This document shows, piece by piece, positions 21,611 through 32,200 of a DNA stretch of 64,000 nt. Source of the stretch: Monomorium pharaonis. Its lineage: Eukaryota; Arthropoda; Insecta; Hymenoptera; Formicidae. The stretch covers positions 35,077,132-35,141,131 of the forward strand of contig NC_050467.1 in NCBI RefSeq assembly GCF_013373865.1. Reading direction: 5' to 3'. The translations under genes and the position numbers were made by a program. The notes under the pieces were generated by a model that worked only from the letters and a program-made list of their open reading frames with translations, did not search any database and was not told the origin of the DNA. Within the stretch, counting starts at the first letter, position 1. Every line of letters begins with the position of its first letter.

Positions 21611-21936
21611 GGCCGGAATTCATAGTCGAATCTTAAGCCAGAGATACACGATGCTTGTTTTCGTGCTAGTTTGTTTGCTAAATGAAAATACTCTGTCTTG
21701 ATTGGTGCATATTTATTTATCTTCAGAAATGCACCAATCAGGACCGAGTATTTCCATCCAGCAAACAAACCAGCACGAAAACAAACATTGTGTATTGTAG
21801 GCTTTATTCAAGTTCCAGCTTAAGCACGATCTTGAGACGTCAATGCTTTATTTCATTGGTTAAGTAAGTCTCAAGTCGGCTCGAAGCTAGACTTAAGACA
21901 ATGCTTGAGCTTAAGATCGGTCTATGAATCCCGTCC
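21611..21936. mobile_element. family-1 MITE copy 3, interrupted by a nested MITE
   Basis: Ends GGCCGGAATTCATAGTC and (RC) GGACGGGATTCATAG; ATA at 21608-21610 and 21937-21939. Its left arm is interrupted at TTA by the 168-bp element 21636-21803. This copy is more diverged in its centre (CATTGGTTAAGTAAG). Confidence 0.8.
21636..21803. mobile_element. 168-bp MITE nested in a family-1 MITE, TTA duplication
   Basis: Ends AGCCAGAGATACACGATGCT and (RC) AGCCTACAATACACAATGTT; TTA at 21633-21635 and 21804-21806. Removing it with one TTA restores GTCGAATCTTATTC, which matches GTCGAATCTTATTTC of the uninterrupted relative near 10208. Centre: TTGATTGGTGCAT/ATGCACCAATCA. Confidence 0.9.
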
Positions 21937-21945
21937 ATAGACATA

Positions 21946-22071
21946 GGCTGCGGTCCACTTGACGCTACAAATGCTCGAAGCGTTTGTTTGACCAATCAAA
22001 ACAAAGGTTTTTACGAATTGACCAATCAAAGAATGCTTCGAAATGTTTGTAGCGTCAAGTGGACCGTAGCC
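21946..22071. mobile_element. 126-bp MITE, family 2 (GGCTGCGGTCCACTTGACG), copy 1, ATA duplication
   Basis: Ends GGCTGCGGTCCACTTGACGC / GCGTCAAGTGGACCGTAGCC; ATA at 21943-21945 and 22072-22074. It lies a few bases from the family-1 element to its left. Confidence 0.9.
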
Positions 22072-22084
22072 ATAGTATATCTAG

Positions 22085-22211
22085 GGTTACGGTCCACTTG
22101 ACGCTACAAACGTTTCGAAGCATTCTTTGATTGGTCAATTCGTAAAAATCTTTGTTTCGATTGGTCAATCAAACACTTCGAAGCGTTTGTAGCATCAAGT
22201 GGACCGCAGCC
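22085..22211. mobile_element. 127-bp MITE, family 2, copy 2, TAG duplication
   Basis: Ends GGTTACGGTCCACTTGACGC and its inverse ending CCGCAGCC; TAG at 22082-22084 and 22212-22214. Opposite orientation to copy 1. Confidence 0.9.
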
Positions 22212-22337
22212 TAGACTGAGGATTGTCCCAAATTTCAGGGATGGGGGTAAGGCTTACGTACAATATAACAGGTATTTCCTTCTCTCTTACACACGCCTGC
22301 ATGTGAGAGAGAAGAAAACACCTGGTACTAAAGACCT

Positions 22338-22756
22338 ATAATCAAAGATGCGCCAATGGCCCCCCACCATGACTGCTATCCACCATCTTGTACCCATACG
22401 GAGACTGGATGGGGGCTGGGGCCGGGGGCTGGGATCTGGGGCTGGGGTCTGGAGTAGTGGAGATAGTAAACAATGCGAGCCTGCTCCAAGTTGTACGCAG
22501 CCATATAACAGATGCAAATTTAATTTTTCTTATTCTTCCTGAGTGTATCGTCAAAATATAGTGACCCTCGAGAGTGCAGAGATTGAATTATCTTATAATT
22601 TCTTACACATATTCCTTTAACCTATACTGCTCAACACAGAGCACTCTCCCCTCTTCCTCGCTCAGCGTGGGTATGCAATGGCGGATAAACCATGTGACTC
22701 AAGTGACCAATCAAAATTGTGTTCGCCATTGGCGAATCTTTGATTATAGGTCTTTA
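22338..22756. repeat. foldback with GACCTATAATCAAAGAT arms
   Basis: The arms at 22341-22370 and 22727-22755 pair (GACCTATAATCAAAGAT; ATCTTTGATTATAGGTC), each followed inward by CGCCAATGG/CCATTGGCG. A G-rich repeat (GGGGCTGGGG) occupies 22408-22450. The MITE 22758-22878 abuts the right end. Confidence 0.7.
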
Positions 22757-22757
22757 T

Positions 22758-22878
22758 GGGTGCGTTCCACTTAACGCCCGCAACGCTCATGAGCGTTGCT
22801 TATCCTTGTTTAATATTTGATAACCAACAAGGATAAAATGATTCCACGGTCGTTGCGAGCTTTAAGTGGAACGCACCC
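22758..22878. mobile_element. 121-bp MITE (GGGTGCGTTCCAC)
   Basis: Ends GGGTGCGTTCCACTTAA / TTAAGTGGAACGCACCC. The flanks TAT/TAC match at two of three positions. Related to 3069-3178. Confidence 0.7.
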
Positions 22879-23165
22879 TACCTGGTACATCGTCCGTCCC
22901 TTTTCAACGTCTACGTTTGTCCTTTTCTACGTATGCCTATACCCCCACTCCTAAACCGAGCAGGCCTGTCCATCATACTCTGGATTCCGGAAGTGAACAC
23001 GGAGAACATGAATCATGGTGGAAGAATGTAAGGTGTGCTCGTTCTTGAGACGAATTTGGGATAGTTCTGCGCAGGGTACCAGGTACGGCCATATTTCAAC
23101 GTCACAGACATGGCCGCGCCCATGCCGCTCATGGTCGAACGTTACACGTCACACATGTTGCGTAA

Positions 23166-23302
23166 AGCCTCGTCTACAGAAGTCGCAAGCAGCCAGTTAC
23201 GACTTGCGACAGCCAATGATTGTCGAGCTTTAACTAGAAACTAGGCGCTCATTGGCTGTCGCAAGTCGCAACTGGTTGCTTGCGACTTCTGTAGACGAGG
23301 CT
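23166..23302. mobile_element. 137-bp MITE (AGCCTCGTCTACAGAAGTCG)
   Basis: Near-perfect inverted arms AGCCTCGTCTACAGAAGTCG / CGACTTCTGTAGACGAGGCT. The inner part holds GACAGCCAATGA and CATTGGCTGTC. Flanks TAA/TAC match at two positions. Confidence 0.75.
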
Positions 23303-23340
23303 TACTACGACATGTACGACTTACGTTTTTCTCTACCTTA

Positions 23341-23667
23341 GGCCTAAGCTACAATGAATGTCGTAAGTCGTTCCGTAAGAAATTTAATCAATTATGTTTG
23401 CTTTTCTTCTCTCTTTCTTTCCTAAGATCAACTATGATTGGCTAGATTTCTTACTACACGACTTACAACATCCATTGTAGACCAGGGGCTCGATTCTTGA
23501 ATTCATTTGCAAGAGAAACGTATTCGCAAATTCTGTTCTTACAGAAAAGTTGAAAATTTATTGGCTATCGTATGACTTTTAACCAATAAACTTGCAACTT
23601 TTCTGTTAGAGCGGGTATTTGCGCATACGTTTTCTTGCGAATGAATTCAAGAATTGAGCCCCAGGCC
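23341..23667. mobile_element. 148-bp MITE interrupted by a family-3 MITE, TTA duplication
   Basis: Ends GGCCTAAGCTACAATGAATG and (RC) GGCCTGGTCTACAATGGATG; TTA at 23338-23340 and 23668-23670. The family-3 element at 23486-23661 sits inside its right terminus at a CAG. Without that insert the element is 148 bp. Confidence 0.85.
23486..23661. mobile_element. 176-bp MITE, family 3, copy 4, CAG duplication
   Basis: Ends GGGCTCGATTC / GAATTGAGCCC; CAG at 23483-23485 and 23662-23664. Same length and internal arms as the tandem trio at 20.5-21.0 kb. Confidence 0.9.
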
Positions 23668-23699
23668 TTACCCTATGACTACGACTGCGACACCTACGT

Positions 23700-24528
23700 C
23701 TCGTTCTCTGCCTTCAGCCTAATTAATAAAATCGCGTGTTACGTATGCTGCCGCATCTCCAGGACATTTATAATATTAAAAAATAATGCAGACCTTGGAA
23801 TGTAATTTGTTTAAAAAAATAATTCTTTTATAATGATAAATCATAAAATACATAGAAATATGTATAAAAATATTTGTATAAAGATTTTGTATAACTTGTA
23901 TAGTTCTTTTATATTATGTTTGAATATTTATTCCTCTGAACTTTTGTATAATTTTTACTTTTTTATGAAATAAAATACTTTTAACTTTTTATTTTTATGT
24001 TTATTTTATTTCTGAATCTAAAATATTTAAAATTTAATTCGTTTATATTTTGTTTGTTGTAACTATTACAATGTTGTACTATTACAATGTATTTTTACTT
24101 AATTAAATTAAATTTAAAAATGTATCAAATGTTACTACAAAAAGTCGCAAATAAAATTAGATAATTTTATTTTTAAAAAATTACTTTTATTAGTTTATGA
24201 TTATTTTTCATAATTTACATGTATATTTGAATCTACTTTTTATTATTAAATATCAAGATTGAGTATAAATTTAAAAATTTTGAACTAAATATTGTTAATA
24301 GTTTCTAGAATTAATTTTATTACATTAAAAATTGTATGAAGAAAAAACTAACTTTATCAAAAGTTATGTAAAATTAAATTAGAAAGTAATTTAAAACGCA
24401 TTATTTATATTAAATTAAAATACCGTAATTTTTAAAAAATTATCTTATAGTAAAAATAACGAAACAATCACAATTTAAACACAAAAATAAGTTAAACCAA
24501 TAATAATACGTAGGCCAAATTCAAATTG
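23700..24528. other. AT-rich intergenic stretch
   Basis: No gene, long repeat or RNA gene recognised. Confidence 0.5.
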
Positions 24529-24598
24529 CCACGACAAGATGGCGGTATCTGGAGCGCATTTCTTATTGGTTGCTAGACCCATATGCGCAAGAGCACTT

Positions 24599-24725
24599 GG
24601 CTGCGGTCCACTTGACGCTACAAATGCTTTGAAGCGTTTAATTGACCAATCGAAACAAAGATTTTTACAAATTGACCAATCAAAGACTGCTTCGAAACGT
24701 TTGTAGCGTCAAGTGGACCGTAGCC
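24599..24725. mobile_element. 127-bp MITE, family 2, copy 3, CTT duplication
   Basis: Ends GGCTGCGGTCCACTTGACGC / GCGTCAAGTGGACCGTAGCC; CTT at 24596-24598 and 24726-24728, a clean 3-bp duplication that is not A/T-only. Confidence 0.92.
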
Positions 24726-24779
24726 CTTATATTCTTCCACCATGACACGAATTACTTCTGCTTTCAATATATCACAAGA

Positions 24780-25246
24780 TGGTGGATTTTATATGTTCAC
24801 AGCTTTCTATGCGTGTAAATGGAAGATGCTCTTATTTATTCTCATTAATTCTTGATAATTGATTTGAACTAGTACTCGTAATCATGTGCAATTAAACTAT
24901 TTATCAGCAAATGTGATGAAATATAGTTATAGATAAAAACTTGAAGCATTTATTCGCAACGTGTTAATCTTTGTGGGGTAATCTTTTGAAGTTTTATCAG
25001 CGACGAGAGAGATTTGATTCAATGTTCGGGTTGAACATTACGTTTCTAATATCATTGTTTATTGTCGAAAGCTCTGTTCTTCGTTAATACATCTATGTTG
25101 TTTATATAAAATCTCGACATAACTGCAACGTGATCAGTGTAATCGAACTTTATCGAAGAATATTTGTTGATACAAACGCACAGTTTCGTAAAATCGCAGG
25201 TTAGCGATTTTTTGGTACGTGGTTCTCGTGATATATTGTACGCAAA
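24780..25246 (+). promoter_or_regulatory. 5' flank and probable 5' UTR of SPT2
   Basis: Unique-looking sequence between the last MITE and the SPT2 start codon. No TATA box at an obvious distance. Context ...GCAAAATGG gives A at -3 and G at +4, a good start context. The transcription start cannot be placed. Confidence 0.35.
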
Positions 25247-25300
25247 ATGGATTTCGGCACTTTGATTTCCGTCGCGCAAAAGAATGAGACGAAGAAACAG
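25247..25300 (+). CDS. SPTY2D1: SPT2 coding exon 1
   Basis: ATG to CAG, 18 codons (MDFGTLISVAQKNETKKQ), followed by donor GTTAGT. Phase 0. The short first exon with MDF is typical of the family. Confidence 0.85.
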
Positions 25301-26224
25301 GTTAGTTACAGTCCATATGTTATTTTATATGTATGTATAAAAGTAGGAATTGGTAAAAGTGCGGTTATAAAAAAACGAGTAACGATTTGTTTAGATTAAA
25401 TACTTTTCACGTAATCTTCGATTTGTATGAAGTTTTGTATGGTGTGTAAAGTGAATGGTGTTCTATCGTTCTTTAAAAGTGTAATTAGATTTCATGTATT
25501 TTCCACTGGAATGTTCCTGTATAATGTTATTATTTGGACATTAATGTATAAACAATCTTTTATGTGTATACAAGATAAACTGTAAACTATTACTGTTTTT
25601 CATATTATTCTATAATAATAATTTGTAGATTCTAGAAGATTCAGATTTCAACATAAATGACTAAGTTTTGAGACTGAGGGTTTAAATTAGGTCAGTTGAG
25701 TTAAGGTGAGCTTTTTTAAGGTGGAAATGAGGTAGAGTTAGGGTAGGGTTCAACTTATTTCCAAAAAAGGCTACAAAAAAGGCTTACCTCAATCCTGACT
25801 CTGACTCGATTTGAACCCTCAGTGGAAACTTACTCAATAATGAAAATTATACATATCTATTTAGGTTATTAATTTTTAATATTATATGTTTTTATTTTAT
25901 CAATACTTTAAAATTTAAAAAGATAGATCAAATCCTTTTCTTGCTAGTTTGGGGGACTCATGTTCAATTAATTTCTATTCAACAAAGTTTTTTAAAATTA
26001 AAAAAATCAGCTTACTCTAATTTTTTGTAAAAAAAGTTGGTAATACTGAAGGAGACGAACTATCTCACCGATTTGCTTTAAACTTTATAATATTGTGTAT
26101 TTTTGTGCATAGAACACAAATTTGTAAGTAAAAATTGTTGCTCTGCCTCACGAAGCAAGATATTAATCGTTAAAGTTGATTATTTATTAGGTTAGGAAAC
26201 TTGTTTTGCCTTGCCTATGGGCAG

Positions 26225-26297
<73 letters not shown>

Positions 26298-29200
26298 CAA
26301 GTGCAAACGGGGGGGCTTTGTAACAGTAACAAATTTGATTATTATTTTATTGTTAATTTTTAGGTTTGTGGTCCACTATTTACTACTAGTATTAAAAATC
26401 TATAGTTTACATTATAGTCATTACATGTGCATTTACATAACTGTAAGATTTCAAGATTTCAACCAATTGCATTACTTAGTTCAGCTGAATTGATCAATCG
26501 CATTGTTCAATTTCTTATGGTCGCGATTATGAAAATGTATGAGTAATGACTCTTATATGCCTTATATATATTTTCAGCACTGGTAGTGAACATTCAAACA
26601 CAGCTTTAATATTTAGTGACACAATAAAAATGCTTTGTTTTGATTAGTATATTTATAGTATGTCATTAGAAACAGTTGAAACTGTGGACCATCATCTATA
26701 AAGTCGATAATTTATGTTATTAGGCACAAGAAATTGCAAAAAGATTAATTATAAAATATTAATAAAAATATTCAAGGTTGGGTAAGTTAATATATTTTTT
26801 ACTAAATTAAATTGAAGTTAATGGATTATTATAAAATTAATTCAGTTAAAAATTACATAAATAGAAAACTTAAAGTTACATTAAGATTAATTTAACTCAA
26901 GTTAAAGTAAAAGTTAATTTTGGGAAGCTTTATTTATATTTAATTAAAAAGCCACATAATTTATTGAAATCAAATACAAATCAATATCATTACAATATCA
27001 ATTATCAAATATATTTAATATTTTGTTTATAATTTAAGTTATAATATTAATTATATGAAATAAAAAAATATTGTTTTCATGCAGGAATGTATTTATTTTA
27101 TAATTTTTTTTCACCCAGATAAAATTTTCAATTTAAAAAAAAAGTTAATAAGTTAAAGTTTATACGTTTCAAAAATAACTTGTTAAAGTTAAAAATTAAA
27201 TTATTTAAAATTAACTAAATTAAATCAAAAGTCATTAACTTTTTAACTTAACTTTCAACTTTTGGTAATTATGCACAATAAGGGCAACCTCTCCGATTTC
27301 AATGACCTTGATATATGTTGTCAGAGTCATTATTTTGAACAACTTTTTCCTATTCCCGCTCGGCGGCCTTAGTTTCCGAGTTATACACAAAAGTTTTTTT
27401 TTAATTTCTTGCTGCGATTTCATTAGTTTTGAAACAGAGGAGAGTAGGGTGCAGAAGACGTGTGGGCGGGGTGCAGGGGGAGAGGCTTCGTTCCTTTGCT
27501 TTGCTCTGTAAGCAGGAGGGGAGGTGTAAACAAATGGGTAAAAAAAGATTTAAAAATGTACTATTATTTTCTGATTAATATGGAATGAAATTTGTGAGAA
27601 GTCGTGAAGTTATATGGTATAAAGAACACGTGGGCGAGGGAGGGGCTGAGCCTCCTCTTCCCCTGCACCTCCTCTCCCTAATTTTTCCTAACTCTAACCC
27701 AACCATGTTTTTATGTCACTATTTGGTTAATGCAAAAACATTGATAACGAACAACGTGGATCTTGTTTGGCATGTAAAGTTGCAAACCCATGTGGTACTG
27801 TACAAGCGTAATTGTCATTTATTTTACGTAAAGCACTGATATGTATTGTATTTATGAAACTTTAGTCAAATAGAGTAGACCTTGCTTTATAGGTTTTACA
27901 GTACAGTACGCTTGTACAATACCACATGGGTTTGTGACTTTCCACGCCAAACAAGATTTACGCTGTTCGTTTCCAATGTTTTCGCATTAATCAAATAGCA
28001 ACGTAAAATTGGTTGGGTTAGAATTAGGAAAAATTATAGGGAAGAGGTGCAGGGAGAGGAGCGGAGGCCCTCTCCCGCCCACGCGTTCTCTATACCATAT
28101 AATTGGATTGTTTATATATATGCATCGTACTGCATATGTGTATTTCTACTCAGGGCACTTCTACCGACGTAGTGGGCAGGAGACGAAAGCCTCCCTTGAC
28201 ACCCCCGCGTGTGCGTGCGCGCGCGTGCGCGTGTGTGTGTGTGGCCACAGCGTTTGTCGTATCGTATTAAACTTTTTTTGTTAATAAGTGTATATAACTT
28301 AGAAAATAAGGCCGAGCGGCGGTAATATGTATAGGGAAAAATTGTTCAGAATAATGACCCTGACAACATACTAGGCACATCCAGAAAGTAAGTTCCGTTT
28401 GTATGCGATGCCCCGGCAAGGAGATAGGTCATCGTGCACTTGATCACGTCCTTCATTGAACTGTCGGACCCATCTCCTTACCATTGAATCACTCATTGCA
28501 TTTTCTCCGTACACCTCGCAAATCTGTCGATGAATGTTGACTGGTTTAGTGTTCTTCGCATTCAGAAAATGAATGACAGATCTAATCTCACAAGTGGCGA
28601 GATTTTTAATCAACTTCGCCATTCTAATTAAGCACTATAAAGCGTAAGCAACATACAGTGATTTCAAAATCGCGTTATCTCCTCCTTGACTTAGAGCAAC
28701 TATCGCGCATGCGCCGAACTGCGATTGCAGCGTTGCCGGGGCAACGCATACAAACGGAATTTACTTTCTGGATGTGTCTAGTATATTAAGATCATTGAAA
28801 TCGGTGAGGTCGCTTTTGTTGTGCACAATTAGCCAATTTTTTAACTAATTATACCCCACCCTAAAAATATTTAGAAATAAATATTTCTCTACTTTATCTT
28901 CAATTTACATTCTTTCTTAAAGCATCCTTTAATCCTATCTCAGAATTAAAAAAAAAGTAACGATACTTTCAGCGTTATTTTTAAGTAACGATAACATGTT
29001 ACTTTTTACAATTAATAACGAGTAACGGTAACGCGTTACTTTTAAAAAGTAACTTCCCCAACCCTGCTTGTACTGTATCATATGGATTTGCGACTCCACG
29101 CGTAGCGAAGTCCACTCACATTCCCTCTCTGTTTAGAGAGTGAAACGATGTTCATGCTTGTACTGTACCACATGGGTTTACGACTTTCCACGCGTAGTGA

Positions 29201-32200
29201 GGTCTACTCACCGTCTTTATTATTCTTTCAATATTTTAGTTTTTTGGAGTAGTTTGAGTAAACATTAAAATTAACTACTAAAACTTGATGTCTGTTAAAT
29301 GAGTTATAAAGTTATGAAGTTTTGAACATTTAATGTCGTTTTTCTTAAAATCTATTATCTTTATGGCAAAAATTAATAGGACATAAAATGTGTATTTTGA
29401 TGAGATTACAATTTTCACCTGAAGTATTTTTTGAAATTCCCATTATTTACGGAAATGAATGAAAAAAATGATTTTATGGGTTTTTTTAATGGTTTCCGCT
29501 ATAAAAATCAAATTTGCGCCAACTTTCACTATTATTTTTTGCAATTAGCGTGTCCAAATACGCAAGTGTACACAGTTTAAAAAATCGGAGGTATGAGTTT
29601 TTTGGAAGTTTATTCGAAAATTTTAGTATATTTGTTTTTTGTTTATGCTTTTTTATCAGTGGGGATGCTACCGTTACGTGAAGTTAGCACCCCCACTTTT
29701 GGTCTGAATCTCCTGTGAATGGGTAGGAGCAAAAAATTCAGGACTAGGGAAGAAAATTAGTAGATAATTAGCAAAAAATTATGCGGTATTTCTGAACTTT
29801 TTTTTAGTGGTGAGGGTGCTAGGTGCTCACTGACGGTTTTTGCTATTATCGCTTTTTATTTTTAGAAATTAATCAGAATTGTTTAAAGTATTTTTCCACA
29901 TTTCTCGCAAAAAATGCTTCCGAAAATTACTTTTCTTTTGAGGGGTCCAAGTTATCGTGATTGCTCCCTTTTTATATATAATTATTTAGTATATAAAGTT
30001 ATAATTTTTAAGTCAAATAGCTTCTGCTTCATTTGTGATTAATTTTCAGTAATTAAATTATACATTTTATGTTTTTCAAAGTAGGGGGGGGGGGTGGCGG
30101 AAGAGAGTGGATGAAAGGGAGGGAAGGCTTTTCTCGGAGTTTTGTGATGAAAGTGGAGTGATAAGGGGCGAATGAGAGAGGAGAGTGTGGTGAAGAGAAA
30201 GCGGAAGTGAAACGGAAATCCGGATATTGGAAGGAGGTGAGCGGAGGAGGTAGAAGAGACAGGAGACAGGAAGGAAAATTCGGAGTAGGCAGGAAAGAGG
30301 ATGATGTGGCGGATTGGACGAGAAAAGTAGTGTGCAGATGCGCTCGGAGTATAGGAGGAAATGGAGATATGGAGAGGAGGGATAGAACGGAAGCAAGGAG
30401 GTATAGGAAAGTTGTAGAAGGTGGAAGTGATGATGGCAGATGGCGCTGAGCGGTAGAAGAGTGGTGAATGCAGTGGAGTGAAAAGAGCGGAGATTAGGGA
30501 TGGCAGGACTGAGAAGGATAGGTGGTAGCGGGTTTGAGAACGCTTGCGTTTTTGAACACGTAGTCCGCCAAAGAGAGAGTGGTGACAACGGGTGCGCGTG
30601 TCCGGAAAATTGAAAAGTTGGTCTGAAAGAAGGCGGATAGTAGTAGAGCGAGATTTCGATACATATAAGAAGCACAGGAGGAAGGTGATTGGCGAAGAGA
30701 GCAATGAAGAGAGATGGATCGAAATATCGAGCATCGAGATAGAGGAAGGAAAAGTGCCACATGGTGAGAGGGTCAAACAATGGTAGTTAAGAAGGAAGTG
30801 AGTACAAGAGATGGAAATTGGAAAAGAGAGAAGAGAGAAATAAAAAGGAGGTTGGTGACAAGATAATGGCAAGTGGAGAGTTGAAGGAGATTAAGGAGGA
30901 GCTGAGAGGGATTAGGGAGTGCTTAATGGAGATAACAAGGTTATGGAGGATGTGGCAGGAAGGAGGAGGCAGAGGAAAAGAGAGAAGGAAGAGAGCGGAA
31001 AGAGAACGATAAGGTGGAGAAGAAGGAAGTGCAAAAGGAACGGAAGATAGGAAGTGAGGAGAAGGAGGTAAGAGGAGACAAGAAGAGGGAGAGCGTGGAC
31101 ATGCACGGGGAAAGTGGATGGACAAAGACAGGATGGGAAGCGGATGACAGGGAGGAGAGTGGAAGGAGAAAACAAGAAATGAATGAGAAGAGAAAGGAGG
31201 GGGGAGAAGAAGTAGAGAAGAGTTCAATGGATGGTAAGAAGACGAAAAGTGCAGGGGAGAGTATGGGGAAGGAGTCAGGGAGGTAGGACGCAGAGAAGGA
31301 ATGGAGTGAGAAGAGAAGAGAGAAGATGGGAAGGCAGAAGAGAGGAGGAGGAGGGAGGTGATGGAGGATTGATGGAGAGAAGTGGAAACGGAGAAGGAAA
31401 GCAAGTGGGAGGAGAGGAGAAAAAAGGAGAGAAACGGAGGAGTCGGGGAGAAGAGAATGCAGAGGACGGGAGAAAAAGAAAGAAGGGAAGGCGAATGGAG
31501 AGAGGTACTGAGGAAGAGGAGTGGCAACGGCTGGGAGTTTTTTTCAGAGGAAAGGAGGAAGAGGATGGAGCAGAGGGAGGAGCTGGAGGAGCGCAGGGAG
31601 GAGGAATGAAGGAAGGGGCTTGACCGGAGGAAGGAGATGGAGAAGATGAAGAGCAGACTAGACGAGAGAGAGGGCTACCCAAAAGGAAAAACAGAGGATA
31701 AGGAAGGAAGAAGAGGATAAGAAGAGAAGGGAAAAGAATGTGGTTTGGAGAGGGGTAGAAGGGGAGGACAAGGAGGAGAGATGGTTTGTAGAGAGGGCGC
31801 TAGGAAGGAGAGTAGCAGTGGACAGGTTGGAGGAAAGGAAGGGGAAGGGGGGAAGATGAGTACTGATAACAGATATCCGGGAGGAGGATAGAGATTTTGG
31901 CAAGAGGAGGGGAGGTGAAAGGGATATGGGGGGAGTTGGCGTGGATAAAAACTTGACGATCGAGGAGAGAAGGATGAGGCACAATGGCCAGGGCGCGAGG
32001 GAAAATGAGAATCTATGTATGTACAGATAGAGTATTTTTGGTGTATTATATAGAAAGTGAGTAAGGTGATTGTAAGGAGTTTGGTGGGCCCCATGAAAAC
32101 ACCCCGTCATTTCGGAAGGGAGCACGGAATAAACGTATCTAACATATTTTCCAAAGTATAGATATAATTTGTTCTAGAAACTAAAAAATATGAATTTATA

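Noticed and set aside
26206..26493. Frame with poly-(HT)
   Set aside because: Translation of the (CA)n microsatellite.
30039..32125. Several long minus-strand frames rich in Ser/Pro/Leu
   Set aside because: Antisense shadows of the purine-rich sense strand of LINE copy A.
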